Shown: positions 53,408-62,505, numbered from the stretch's first letter. The stretch: 64,000 bases of DNA from Bacillus sp. J37 (GCF_000518865.1 NZ_JAEK01000016.1:29223-93222), one strand, 5' to 3'. Made by a program: numbers and translations. Notes: generated by a model not told the origin, from the sequence alone.

Positions 53408-54724
53408 ATGAATCGTCCATACATGACTGTTACCGAAGTCACCGACTATGGCCCATATGTAACAAAAATCATTCTCCCGCTGCCTGAAACTGTTAAATCA
53501 GAGGTGATAACGGAAGATACCTTCAATGTTTATGTAGAACGAAGAAATAAAAAAAACGGTGAAATTCTTCAATTAAGAAAAGACTTTATATCGGAAGAGA
53601 CTCATTCGTCAAAAGGGTATTGTCTAGTTACAAAAGCTTATACATCAGACGTTGAAGGGAATAAAACAACAATAGGAAGTTACGTTACACTAGAACTTGA
53701 ATGTGAGGCAATCGATCGTTTAAATTCTGAAATTGCATATTTGGAACACAATGTATTTGTATTTTGCGATTTTCGTATAACACAGGTAAAAGAAATACAA
53801 ACCGAAAATGATCCCATTTCTGGTCTTGTTTATGATCATTTTAGCGCCGGTAAAATGGAGCAAGTCAGAGGGTGGGTAAACAGTAAGTCCTCTTATGCTG
53901 AGTTGCCTCTGCGTTTTGGCTATTATTCACCAAATATGAGTAAGGAAAAACGTCCTCTTATCATTTGGTTGCATGGCGGAGGGGAAGGTGGCTATGACAC
54001 CACAGTTGCGTATGCTGGAAATAATGTCGTAAATTTATCAAGTGAAAAAGTACAGAAAATATTCGGAGGAGCTTATGTTCTAGCTCCACAAGTACCTACA
54101 ATGTGGATGGATGATGGCTCTGGAGAGTTTACTTGGGGTGGTAATTCGAAGTACGTTTCGGCATTGAAAGCGCTCATTGACGAGTTTGTAAGTGTTCATC
54201 CAAACATAGATGTAAATCGTATTTATATTGGTGGCTGTTCAAATGGAGGGTTTATGACAATGCGTATGATCATTGATTACCCCGGCTTCTTCGCTGCAGC
54301 GTTTCCTGTATGCGAAGCCCTTCTGGATAAAATGATTACAGATCAACAAATTAAAGATATTAAAAATACACCTATTTGGTTTACACATGCCCAAAATGAT
54401 ACGATTGTGGATCCGGAGATTACAGCAATTCCAACTTATGAGCGACTACTAAAAGCCGGTGCACCAAATGTTCACTTTTCATATTTTGATAAGGTAGTAG
54501 ATACGTCAGGTATTTTCAAGGATTCTGAAGGCAACCCTTTTGAATTCTTCGGACATGGTACCTGGATCTATATGCTAAAAGATGAATGTGTACTAGATTA
54601 CGATGGTTCTCCCGTAAAAGTAAATGGAAAAGACGTAACTCTTCTTCAGTGGTTGGCACTACAATCAAATCGTATAGGTCATAATAAGGATACAAGTGAA
54701 ATTCAATACAATAAAATAAATTAA
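53408..54724 (+). CDS. alpha/beta-hydrolase with N-terminal extra domain (esterase/peptidase-like)
   Basis: A 438-residue protein. An N-terminal beta domain (about 1-150, YGPYVTKIILPLP...) precedes an alpha/beta-hydrolase domain with LIIWLHGGGEGGYD, nucleophile Ser in IYIGGCSNGGFMTMRM (about residue 279), acid in NDTIVDPE and His in FFGHGTWIYM. This layout resembles prolyl-oligopeptidase-type or feruloyl-esterase-type enzymes. No signal peptide. The ATG at 53408 follows AAAAGGAGATATCAAA. It is probably part of the same glycoside-deacylation function. Confidence 0.8.
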   Translation: MNRPYMTVTEVTDYGPYVTKIILPLPETVKSEVITEDTFNVYVERRNKKNGEILQLRKDFISEETHSSKGYCLVTKAYTSDVEGNKTTIGSYVTLELECEAIDRLNSEIAYLEHNVFVFCDFRITQVKEIQTENDPISGLVYDHFSAGKMEQVRGWVNSKSSYAELPLRFGYYSPNMSKEKRPLIIWLHGGGEGGYDTTVAYAGNNVVNLSSEKVQKIFGGAYVLAPQVPTMWMDDGSGEFTWGGNSKYVSALKALIDEFVSVHPNIDVNRIYIGGCSNGGFMTMRMIIDYPGFFAAAFPVCEALLDKMITDQQIKDIKNTPIWFTHAQNDTIVDPEITAIPTYERLLKAGAPNVHFSYFDKVVDTSGIFKDSEGNPFEFFGHGTWIYMLKDECVLDYDGSPVKVNGKDVTLLQWLALQSNRIGHNKDTSEIQYNKIN

Positions 54725-54870
54725 GGTGGGAGCGTGTTTGTCAGATTAATAAAATAATATGGCTGAAAAAAATTATGGCGGAAAATAATTACGCTAATCT
54801 TCCAATTGTACAAAAATTGCACTGAGTAAAATGTAAGGATATGTATGGTCTAAACCTAAAGGTGTAAATG

Positions 54871-54912
54871 AAACGTCATAAACCGTCGATATGAGGATGT
54901 ATGACGTTTTTA
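54871..54912 (+). terminator. terminator at end of GH78-esterase region
   Basis: Arms AAACGTCATA (54871-54880) and TATGACGTTT (54900-54909) then TTTATAATTTTTT. The 140 nt between the esterase stop and this hairpin hold no gene. Confidence 0.75.
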
Positions 54913-54966
54913 TAATTTTTTCTATAAATTTGAATCCACGTATTCATTTATAAACTTATAATATGC

Positions 54967-55266
54967 TTAATTAACTTCTACTTTAATCCCATACTCATTA
55001 AAAGCCTTTTTCATTTCTTCTTTTGCTTTTTCTTCATCATCACCATGAATTTCTAATGTATACTGAGTAGAATTAGACATCAAGGATACACTTAGGCCAA
55101 GAAAACTTTTTACATCAATTATTTTTTCTTCTGCATGCAGGACAATACTTGATTTAAATTTGTTTGCAGTATTAACAATCGAAGCCATATCCTTTACATT
55201 AATTGAGCCTGATTGTAAAGCCTGTGCTAATTTTGATGCATTAGATGCTCTTTTATTAAACTCCAT
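54967..55266 (-). CDS. HPr-like protein lacking the catalytic His (Crh-like)
   Basis: A 99-residue HPr-fold protein, slightly longer than HPr. Aligned by SINVKDMASIVNTANKFKSSI to the HPr GIHARPAT region, the catalytic His-15 is replaced by Asn23 and the Arg and Pro are also lost. The Ser-46 site is kept as Ser54 in DVKSFLGLS. This pattern is that of Crh in B. subtilis, which cannot accept phosphate from enzyme I but is phosphorylated on the serine by HPr kinase and assists CcpA. The start ATG follows AAGGAGGCATTAAATA. It is divergent from sensor kinase 3. Confidence 0.8.
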   Translation of the reverse strand: MEFNKRASNASKLAQALQSGSINVKDMASIVNTANKFKSSIVLHAEEKIIDVKSFLGLSVSLMSNSTQYTLEIHGDDEEKAKEEMKKAFNEYGIKVEVN

Positions 55267-55404
55267 TATTTAATGCCTCCTTAATAAACGGTTTGTGTTT
55301 AGTTTAAGTATACCATTGAATATGAGTGTAGGGATTATACAGTGAAAATAGACATTTAAACTTTTTGAATTCTGAATATTGAAAAAATAAATTTTCTAAA
55401 GAGT

Positions 55405-55434
55405 TTGACGTTGTTTTTTTCCTTAGAGTATAAT
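55405..55434 (+). promoter_or_regulatory. sigma-A-type promoter upstream of sensor kinase 3
   Basis: TTGACG (55405-55410), 18 nt, TATAAT (55429-55434). Transcription would start near 55441, giving a leader of about 120 nt that contains the hairpin at 55468-55523. Confidence 0.7.
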
Positions 55435-55467
55435 TTAATCACAAGTTAATAATTTGTGACGGAGATT

Positions 55468-55523
55468 AGGAGATTCACGAAAAAGTACCTGTTATGGTGT
55501 TTTTTTGTTGAATCTTCTTTTTT
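55468..55523 (+). terminator. terminator-like hairpin in leader of sensor kinase 3
   Basis: Outer arms AGGAGATTC (55468-55476) and GAATCTTCT (55510-55518), with an inner AAAAAGTACC/GGTGTTTTTT pairing, followed by TTTTT. It is between a promoter and the gene it drives, so it could act as an attenuator. Confidence 0.55.
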
Positions 55524-55560
55524 AGTTTTAGATGTCTTTTAGAAGAAGCGATGTGAAAAT

Positions 55561-57318
55561 ATGAGATTAATACGATTCCCCAGGTTTCGCCATTTAAAAA
55601 ATCAATTACTAATCCAGAATACTCTAAATATTATTTTGATCATAGGGTTAACTGCAATCGTAACTTATACGATTGCCAAACAGATTCAGATAAAGGAGGC
55701 AATAAGATACAATACGATCATGGTCACCCAAATAAGTAAAAGTGTCGATAATATGGCAGAATCCTTTAACCGTGTTATGGATGGCATATCATTTAATAAT
55801 GACATCCAGAGCCTATTAAAAACTCAATATGAAACGAATCAACAAGAGTACGTATTAAATAAGAATTTAACTTCAAAAGTAACAGATGAAACGATCATGT
55901 TCGATGAAGTTGATCTTATCTACCTATACGATACTGAAAGAGTAAGAGTGAATTTAAGGAGAAGGGTGAACAATTCAAACTTCGACTTTTTTAATACTAT
56001 GGATACAAAGAAATATGATAGAAATGGCAAAGTAACATGGGAAGTTGAGCAATCTGTGATTACAGCTAATAGGAAGATTTACGATATACAGTCAGATAAA
56101 ATGAATGACATTGGCTATCTAACGATGTCCATGAATCAATCATATTTACAGGAAAGGATTCAAAAATTTGATCCAACAGAGGAAAGGCATATCATTATCC
56201 TTGATAAAAATAATCATGTTGTTTTATCAAATACAGGCAGCGAAGAATTAAAAGCGGTTACAACATGGCTTTCTAGTAAAAATCAACATGATGATAACTC
56301 TAATCCTATTCTTGAAGCTCCTAACTCGGAAAAATTGATTATTAATAAATATCAATCTGACTTAACAGGGTGGAAGATTATTTCGTTAATTAGTTTACAT
56401 GAGATTTCGGAAGGGCCTGCCCTTATTGGCAAATCGGTTTTTCTAATAGGAGTAATATCTATTATAGTTGGCATTATTGTGATTTGGTTCAGCACCAATT
56501 ATATCGTCAAACCTATAAATCAACTAAGTGCAGTAATGGATGAAGTAGAAAAAGATAATTTTAATGTTCAGGTGCAGATCGACCGAGTGGATGAGTTGGG
56601 AAGAGTAGGAGAAAGCTTTAATAGAATGATGGGGAAAATTAATACCTTAGTTTTTGATATCTATAAGAAAGAGATTAGTGAAAAAGAGGCTCATCTCAGA
56701 GCGCTTCAGGCTCAAATAAATCCACATTTTCTCTATAATACATTGGATACAATCAATTGGATGGCTCAATATGGAGATGCTGAAAAGGTGAATAAAATAA
56801 CAACAGCTTTAAGTAGATTGTTAAAAACGAGTATAACAAATAATCGTGAGTTTATTAGACTTGAAGAAGAAATGAATTATATTGACGATTATATGGCCAT
56901 TCAAAGCATTAGATTTCAGGATAAAATTCATTATTCAGTTCATATGGATTCAGAAGTTAAACAATATGTTGTACCTAAATTAATTCTGCAACCAATCGTT
57001 GAAAATGCAATGATTCATGGAATAGAAAAGAAAATAGGTAATGGATATATTTTTATTAATGGAATGATTAAAAATAACAAATTACACATACAAGTTATTG
57101 ATAATGGGGTTGGCATGGATGAACGTACTGTTACAGCACTATTGGAAGGTAAGTACGAGAAAATTGATGAATCAAAAGGTACAGGCAATGGAATTTTAAT
57201 TGTACAAAACCGTATTCGATTATTATATGGGAAAGATAATGGCCTGAAGATTGAAAGTAATAAAAACATCGGAACGTTGTTTGAAATCGTTTTACCTATC
57301 CAAAGGGAGGAGGACTAA
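55561..57318 (+). CDS. YesM-type sensor histidine kinase (pair 3)
   Basis: A 585-residue membrane kinase with a first membrane segment near residues 19-42, an extracellular sensing domain of about 250 residues, a second segment (SVFLIGVISIIVGIIVIWFS) and a HAMP domain. The histidine-kinase box is LQAQINPHFLYNTLDT (His389), and the ATPase domain shows VENAMIHGI and NGVGM. The ribosome binding site is weak (AGAAGAAGCGATGTGAAAAT), in line with low expression. It is coupled to the regulator one base downstream. Confidence 0.92.
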   Translation: MRLIRFPRFRHLKNQLLIQNTLNIILIIGLTAIVTYTIAKQIQIKEAIRYNTIMVTQISKSVDNMAESFNRVMDGISFNNDIQSLLKTQYETNQQEYVLNKNLTSKVTDETIMFDEVDLIYLYDTERVRVNLRRRVNNSNFDFFNTMDTKKYDRNGKVTWEVEQSVITANRKIYDIQSDKMNDIGYLTMSMNQSYLQERIQKFDPTEERHIIILDKNNHVVLSNTGSEELKAVTTWLSSKNQHDDNSNPILEAPNSEKLIINKYQSDLTGWKIISLISLHEISEGPALIGKSVFLIGVISIIVGIIVIWFSTNYIVKPINQLSAVMDEVEKDNFNVQVQIDRVDELGRVGESFNRMMGKINTLVFDIYKKEISEKEAHLRALQAQINPHFLYNTLDTINWMAQYGDAEKVNKITTALSRLLKTSITNNREFIRLEEEMNYIDDYMAIQSIRFQDKIHYSVHMDSEVKQYVVPKLILQPIVENAMIHGIEKKIGNGYIFINGMIKNNKLHIQVIDNGVGMDERTVTALLEGKYEKIDESKGTGNGILIVQNRIRLLYGKDNGLKIESNKNIGTLFEIVLPIQREED

Positions 57319-57319
57319 A

Positions 57320-58879
57320 ATGTATAAAGTACTTATTTTGGATGATGAACCATTAATAAGTAAAGGCTTGTCTGAGAAAATAGATTGGACAGGACTTGGG
57401 TGTGAGATTTGTGGAATAGCCTCGAATGGATTCGAGGGGAAGAAGATGATAGATGAGCTCAATCCTGATATTGTGGTGTCGGATATTGTTATGCCGGGTC
57501 ATACCGGATTGGAATTGGCTGAGTATGTTCAGCGAAATCAAAAGAAGACGATAATCATTCTATTATCAGGTTACGATGAATTTAGCTATGCTAAGGAAGC
57601 ACTTCAACATGGTGTTTTTGATTATTTACTTAAACCAACAGACAAAGACGAAGTCAGCTATGTCATAAAAAAAGCAGTAAATAAAATTGAGCAACATAGG
57701 GATAAAGAGAAAAATTATGAATATATGGAAACAGCCCTTCAAGAGAGCAAACCCATTATAGAGCAGTCAATATTATATGACATTACTGTTAAAGGGAATA
57801 TAAATACGCATCATTTAAGAAGAATGGATAACAATAAACTAACCAATGGAAAAGGTGCTGTAATCACAATTCAACTATTTAATGATTTACATCATACTCT
57901 CTCTTTTCAACCGATAATAGATTCTATTGAGAAACTATTTTTAAACAAAGGTATTCAAGTAAGAATGATCACACATGATCAGCAACTTCATATTTTGCCT
58001 TCTTTATCACAAACCTTACCAAATAAAGTAGTAGAAGCACGATTAAAAGAAGTAGCTGAACGTATTCTATATTTTCTATCTATTGAGGAGCGGTTAATCG
58101 TTTCAATTGGTATTGGAGAACTTTACGCTTCCGTAGATTCTTTACATACCTCCTACCTGCAATCTGTTAAAGCGTTGTCAAAGAGTTATTTCACTGGGAC
58201 GGGTCAACTTCATATTTTTGACGATGAAAAATTAGGACAGATTAATAATCAATTATCATTCAAATCTACGAGCTTTGTGGAAGGGTTTGAAGAATGGGAG
58301 CTTGAGGTGCTTTCGAATAGATTTAAAGAGTTATTTGAGATCTTTAAATCTACTTTTGATAAAACGCCTATATTAAATCATTGCTTAGAGTTATTAATTA
58401 AGCTAGGTCTTGTTGTATCAAAATGGGATAAAAATTTTGAATTGGAAGTTGGGTATGAACAGCTTGAACGGATTCATACATTTGAAGAATTACGAGATTT
58501 TATGTACGAGATCTGTGTAGAGATGAAACATCATCTTTATAAAACAATGAATAATAATAACTTAGGATTAGTAGAGCAAGCAAAACAAATAATCGAACAG
58601 CAATATAGTAATCCGGATTTAAATGCACAATTTATTGCTGAAAAACTAAATGTTAGCGTTAGTTATTTGAGTCGGACCTTTAAAAAGGAAACGGAAGAAA
58701 ATCTAAGTACTTTTTTAACAAATAGACGAATTAACGTTGCCAAAATGCTATTAGATAATACTGACTTAAAAGCAAATGAAGTGTCAAAAAAAGTAGGTTT
58801 TCTGGATTCAAGATACTTTGGACAAGTCTTTAAGAAATTTACGAGAACGACTCCTTCAGCTTATAAGAAAATTAAATGA
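57320..58879 (+). CDS. YesN-type response regulator, AraC-type DNA binding (pair 3)
   Basis: A 519-residue regulator. The receiver domain has DDE at 8-10, Asp55 in VVSDIVMP and Lys in YLLKP. A long middle region precedes the AraC domain (NAQFIAEKLNVSVSYLSRTFKK, EVSKKVGFLDSRYFGQVFKK). I use ATG 57320 behind GGGAGGAGGACTAAA, one base after the kinase stop. It is followed by a binding-protein gene that starts 83 nt later. Confidence 0.92.
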   Translation: MYKVLILDDEPLISKGLSEKIDWTGLGCEICGIASNGFEGKKMIDELNPDIVVSDIVMPGHTGLELAEYVQRNQKKTIIILLSGYDEFSYAKEALQHGVFDYLLKPTDKDEVSYVIKKAVNKIEQHRDKEKNYEYMETALQESKPIIEQSILYDITVKGNINTHHLRRMDNNKLTNGKGAVITIQLFNDLHHTLSFQPIIDSIEKLFLNKGIQVRMITHDQQLHILPSLSQTLPNKVVEARLKEVAERILYFLSIEERLIVSIGIGELYASVDSLHTSYLQSVKALSKSYFTGTGQLHIFDDEKLGQINNQLSFKSTSFVEGFEEWELEVLSNRFKELFEIFKSTFDKTPILNHCLELLIKLGLVVSKWDKNFELEVGYEQLERIHTFEELRDFMYEICVEMKHHLYKTMNNNNLGLVEQAKQIIEQQYSNPDLNAQFIAEKLNVSVSYLSRTFKKETEENLSTFLTNRRINVAKMLLDNTDLKANEVSKKVGFLDSRYFGQVFKKFTRTTPSAYKKIK

Positions 58880-58962
58880 GGGAAGATATAAATGATGTTC
58901 AATTCCACTTTAACCTATCAATTCATGAATCAACTACTTTCAAAGAAATGGAGAGGATGTGT

Positions 58963-60252
58963 ATGAAAAGTAAATGGAAAAAGATATGCCTAACATGGCT
59001 AACAGTATTTCTATTTGTTATGGTAGTCGCATGCTCTGACGGTGCTTTTGTTAAAGATATGGAAAATAAGGAAACGAAAGAGAAAGTAACGTTAGAGTTT
59101 CTCTGGTTTTCGGCAGGAATTGAAGGAGAGGTTATGCGGAAAATCATTAAAGAGTATCAAGCGAAAAATGACCATGTTGAAATCAAATTAATTGAAGTTG
59201 GCTATAGGGATCTTGAAACGAAATTAAAAACAATGATAGCGAGTGGACAGCCTCCTTCTTTGACTCGTATTTCAAATACCGGGATTTTTGCAGAGCAGGC
59301 TTTGGATCTTTCTTCATATGTAGGAGGAGTGGATGAATTTACTTCACAGTTTCTACCTTCTATTAAACCGTACTATGTAAAAGGTGACAAAATTATTGCT
59401 ACACCAATGGATGTTTCGTCAAACGGATTGATCTATAACAAAACATTGTTTGAAAAAGCAGGAGCTACAGTTCCTCAATCACCTGATGAGGTATGGACAT
59501 GGGATGAATTTGCTGCTGTCATTCAAAAGGTAAAGGAAAAAGGGGGAGCAAAATACGGATTAGTAATTGATGGAACACCCCATCGATATTCAACGCTACT
59601 CTATGAATTTGGCGGAAGTATTTTTACTGAAGATTTATCTAAACCGGCAATCAATAATGAGGAAGGTGTTGCAGCACTGGACTACTTTATCAATCTGCAT
59701 AAAGTAGGGATCATTCCTGAATCTGTTTGGTTAGGTGGAGAAAATCCGGGTAAACTTTTCCGTTCGGGAACCACTGCTGCATACTTAGCTGGTAATTGGA
59801 TGTTAAGCAATTACAAGGATATTGAGAATTTTGAGTGGGGTGTAACGTACCTTCCAAAAAATGAGATCCGTTCATCTGTCCCAGGTGGAAATTACATTAT
59901 GGGCTTTAAAAATACAGGGTTAGAAGATGAGACAGCTGATTTTATTAACTATTTATCATCACAAGAAATTAATGCAAAATTCAATCAAGAGTCACTATTT
60001 TTAAGTGCAAGAAAGGATAATAGTGAACTAGATTATGAGTTTGGTAAAGAGATGTTTAAAACCTTCTCAAACGAATTGGAAAATACACCGATGGCAGCAG
60101 CAAATGATTGGGGAAATCAAGTTGTTATATCAAAGGTATCTTCTGATATGACAGATGCAGTAGTAGAAGCTTTAAGTGGAGAAACTACATCAAAAGAAGC
60201 AATGGATAAGGTAGCGAAGGCATTAGAACAGGCTATTGTTGATACTGAATAA
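58963..60252 (+). CDS. extracellular sugar-binding lipoprotein (family 1), no permease nearby
   Basis: A 429-residue lipoprotein. Signal peptide and lipobox VVAC (about residue 24) are followed by a family 1 fold: LEFLWFSAGIEGEVMRKIIKEYQ, ATPMDVSSNGLIYNKTLFEKAG, AAYLAGNWML, PGGNYIMGF. I start at ATG 58963 behind GGAGAGGATGTGT. No permease or ATPase gene follows. It may pass ligand to another importer in the window or serve as a ligand sensor for the adjacent kinase, as known for some kinase-associated binding proteins. Confidence 0.9.
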   Translation: MKSKWKKICLTWLTVFLFVMVVACSDGAFVKDMENKETKEKVTLEFLWFSAGIEGEVMRKIIKEYQAKNDHVEIKLIEVGYRDLETKLKTMIASGQPPSLTRISNTGIFAEQALDLSSYVGGVDEFTSQFLPSIKPYYVKGDKIIATPMDVSSNGLIYNKTLFEKAGATVPQSPDEVWTWDEFAAVIQKVKEKGGAKYGLVIDGTPHRYSTLLYEFGGSIFTEDLSKPAINNEEGVAALDYFINLHKVGIIPESVWLGGENPGKLFRSGTTAAYLAGNWMLSNYKDIENFEWGVTYLPKNEIRSSVPGGNYIMGFKNTGLEDETADFINYLSSQEINAKFNQESLFLSARKDNSELDYEFGKEMFKTFSNELENTPMAAANDWGNQVVISKVSSDMTDAVVEALSGETTSKEAMDKVAKALEQAIVDTE

Positions 60253-60517
60253 ACTCGAAGCCGTCACTTATCTTGAAAAATAACCCCTTTTAATAGAAAG
60301 TCCTATACAGTAGATCAAAATATTCAACAAGTAACTCAAAATTTTCAACAAACTTACTCTTCCCCTATTTGATAACATAATGATCAAGAAACATTTCGTT
60401 TCGATTAAATAGTAAGCGATTTCAATAAAGGGGGACAGATGAACTAGTTTAGGTATTAGTTAATCGCTTTTATTAAATTAATCTATGACTGAAGGAATTT
60501 GAGAGGGGAGAAAGAGA
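60253..60517 (+). promoter_or_regulatory. intergenic region with cre-like site before secreted esterase
   Basis: Holds short near-repeats (ATATTCAACAAGTAACTCAA and AATTTTCAACAAACTTACTC) and a cre-like AGTAAGCGATTTCA at 60411-60424 (one mismatch). No gene was seen. No clear terminator after the binding-protein gene. Confidence 0.45.
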
Positions 60518-61891
60518 ATGAAAAAAGTATTGTGTCTGGGAGTTATTGCATACATGGTATGCTTGTTATTTAGCAATAATATATCAGTGTTTGCTTCAAA
60601 GTCTTCTGAAGTTGATTATGCTAAATATAAACCTGGTGTAACTGTGAAGGCGGATCCTACTTCTCCGACCGGCTATTATGCGACGTTTATTTACGAGGAT
60701 GATACTAAAGAAGCAACAAAGGTTGAACTATATAGTGACACCTTCAATCATTTCACACTTGAAGATGGTTTTGCAAACCCATATCAACCGAAGGATTACA
60801 AAGCAGGTATGTTCCCAGCTGGTGGTAATAGTGATACAACATTATATGTAAACATGGAGAATCTTGGTGATCATTTATGGGGAGCAAAAGTTCCACTTTC
60901 CAGCGGTGCTTTTGTCTACAATTTCCGTATCACTAATCCGGATGGTAGTACAACGGCAAGACTGGATGACCCTAATAATCCGACGCTAACCAATACGGCG
61001 ACAAATATTTCTAGTCTGTCTAGTATGGTCTATGTTCCGTATAAATCGAAAACAATGGGAACAGGAGATTTTCTTGATCGCTCAGTAGAGCTTCCCCGCA
61101 AAGATAAAAAGACAGGCACGGTGGAAACTGTATCCTATACAGGAGCTGCCGATGATAAACGCGGTCTTGCGGTTTACCTGCCTGACGGATATGATCCTAA
61201 CCGCGAAGAACCTTACAAGGTGCTTTACCTTACTCATGGTATGTCTGGCGATAAATATGGCAATGAACTGCGTTGGATGAACGAGGGAGCAGTGGCTAAT
61301 ATTACAGACAATTTGATTGCAGATGGAACGGCTGAGCCGTTTGTTGTCGTAACCATGAATAATCAGGACTTTAATTGGGACTATGGAAAAATAGAAGAAG
61401 ATCAATTTGAATATATTATGCCTTATATCGAAGCTAACTATAATGTATATGATAAGCCTGAAGGTCGCGCTTACGCTGGTTTGTCAATGGGTGGAATGAC
61501 CACTAATCGGATGTATTTTAACCACGCAGACGAATTTGCCTATTTTGGAATTTGGAGTTATGCAGTGACGGGTGATGAACTGAACAACATTGATACTTAT
61601 AGTGATTTGGACAAACCATCTGTAATGCTGGGCACAGGTATTTGGGACTTTGGACTTGAACCGGTGAAAAACTTAGACAAGGCACTGACAGAAAAGGGAA
61701 TTGACCACGCATATCTTGAAGTTCCTGCAGCGCATGACTGGGAAACGTGGCAGTTGTTATATGCCGCTTTTGTAGAGGATCATCTGTGGAAAGCTGACCA
61801 AGACGACAGCGGAGATCAAAACGACAATGGCAATCAGGGTAACAAAGGTAATAAAGGTAATAACGGCAACAAAGCAAACAATGGCAATTAA
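60518..61891 (+). CDS. secreted CE1-like esterase with N-terminal Ig/CBM48-like domain
   Basis: A 457-residue exported enzyme. The signal peptide (to about residue 27, VFASKSS) precedes an N-terminal domain (about 35-170) like the CBM48/E-set domain of such esterases. The alpha/beta-hydrolase domain has LYLTHGMSGD, nucleophile Ser in AYAGLSMGGMTTNRM and His in PAAHDWETW. A low-complexity Asp/Asn/Gly/Lys tail follows from about residue 430. It probably removes acyl or feruloyl groups from plant polysaccharide outside the cell. The start ATG follows GAGAGGGGAGAAAGAGA. The coding sequence is richer in G+C than its neighbours. Confidence 0.85.
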   Translation: MKKVLCLGVIAYMVCLLFSNNISVFASKSSEVDYAKYKPGVTVKADPTSPTGYYATFIYEDDTKEATKVELYSDTFNHFTLEDGFANPYQPKDYKAGMFPAGGNSDTTLYVNMENLGDHLWGAKVPLSSGAFVYNFRITNPDGSTTARLDDPNNPTLTNTATNISSLSSMVYVPYKSKTMGTGDFLDRSVELPRKDKKTGTVETVSYTGAADDKRGLAVYLPDGYDPNREEPYKVLYLTHGMSGDKYGNELRWMNEGAVANITDNLIADGTAEPFVVVTMNNQDFNWDYGKIEEDQFEYIMPYIEANYNVYDKPEGRAYAGLSMGGMTTNRMYFNHADEFAYFGIWSYAVTGDELNNIDTYSDLDKPSVMLGTGIWDFGLEPVKNLDKALTEKGIDHAYLEVPAAHDWETWQLLYAAFVEDHLWKADQDDSGDQNDNGNQGNKGNKGNNGNKANNGN

Positions 61892-61950
61892 GGTAAAAAC
61901 AGAGACAAAGAGAAAGAATTACGAATAGTTAATATCTGTAAGAAGGTATA

Positions 61951-61999
61951 ATGATAGAGAGTCTGACCCAAATTTTTGAGGATCAGGCTCTCGTATCAT
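61951..61999 (+). terminator. hairpin after secreted esterase
   Basis: Long imperfect arms ATGATAGAGAGTCTGACCC and GGATCAGGCTCTCGTATCAT. The following sequence has only short T runs. Confidence 0.55.
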
Positions 62000-62178
62000 A
62001 TATAGATAAAGTAATGATAGAGAATGTTGATGAGCAAAAATAGTAATGATCCCGAATAGAGCCTTTATTCAAAGCGGGTGTTTATTAAAAAACTAGCATT
62101 CTCTTATAATCGGTATTTATATTTAAGTAAATGTAAGGGATTACTATTTACTAGCGCGTTGGGTTATTGCATACTATT

Positions 62179-62309
62179 TTGAAATTGAAAAAATTATTAT
62201 CAATAGCAGCAACGGGAATTTTTCTTTATCACCACTTCATAATACGTTTAAAGCGGAAACTGAAACTAATGGTAACTACTTTAATGACTTCCAATGCCAT
62301 CTTAAATAA
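62179..62309 (+). pseudogene. relic of a secreted-protein gene start
   Basis: From TTG 62179 the frame reads MKLKKLLSIAATGIF, a typical signal-peptide start. The natural continuation LSPLHNTFKAETETNGNYFNDF is in the next frame and stops at 62307-62309. The change of frame inside the signal peptide and the early end mark a decayed fragment. No ribosome binding site is seen. Confidence 0.5.
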
Positions 62310-62390
62310 TTTATAGGAAGAATTAGTTATTTATTTTTCCAGTTATAAGAAATTAGAAAAGAATTGTACCTATTAATTTATCGTAGTGAG

Positions 62391-62432
62391 AAGCTTCACT
62401 CCCTTATATATAAGGGAGTGAAGCTTTTTTAT
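62391..62432 (+). terminator. perfect palindromic terminator
   Basis: Stem AAGCTTCACTCCCTTA with its exact complement TAAGGGAGTGAAGCTT around a TATA centre, followed by TTTTTTATTAT. It probably ended the gene now reduced to the upstream relic. Confidence 0.85.
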
Positions 62433-62505
62433 TATCATTGAATCACATTTACAAGTCGATTTATTACTAAATTAAGAATATATATCAATTTAGTTACATA
62501 GATGA

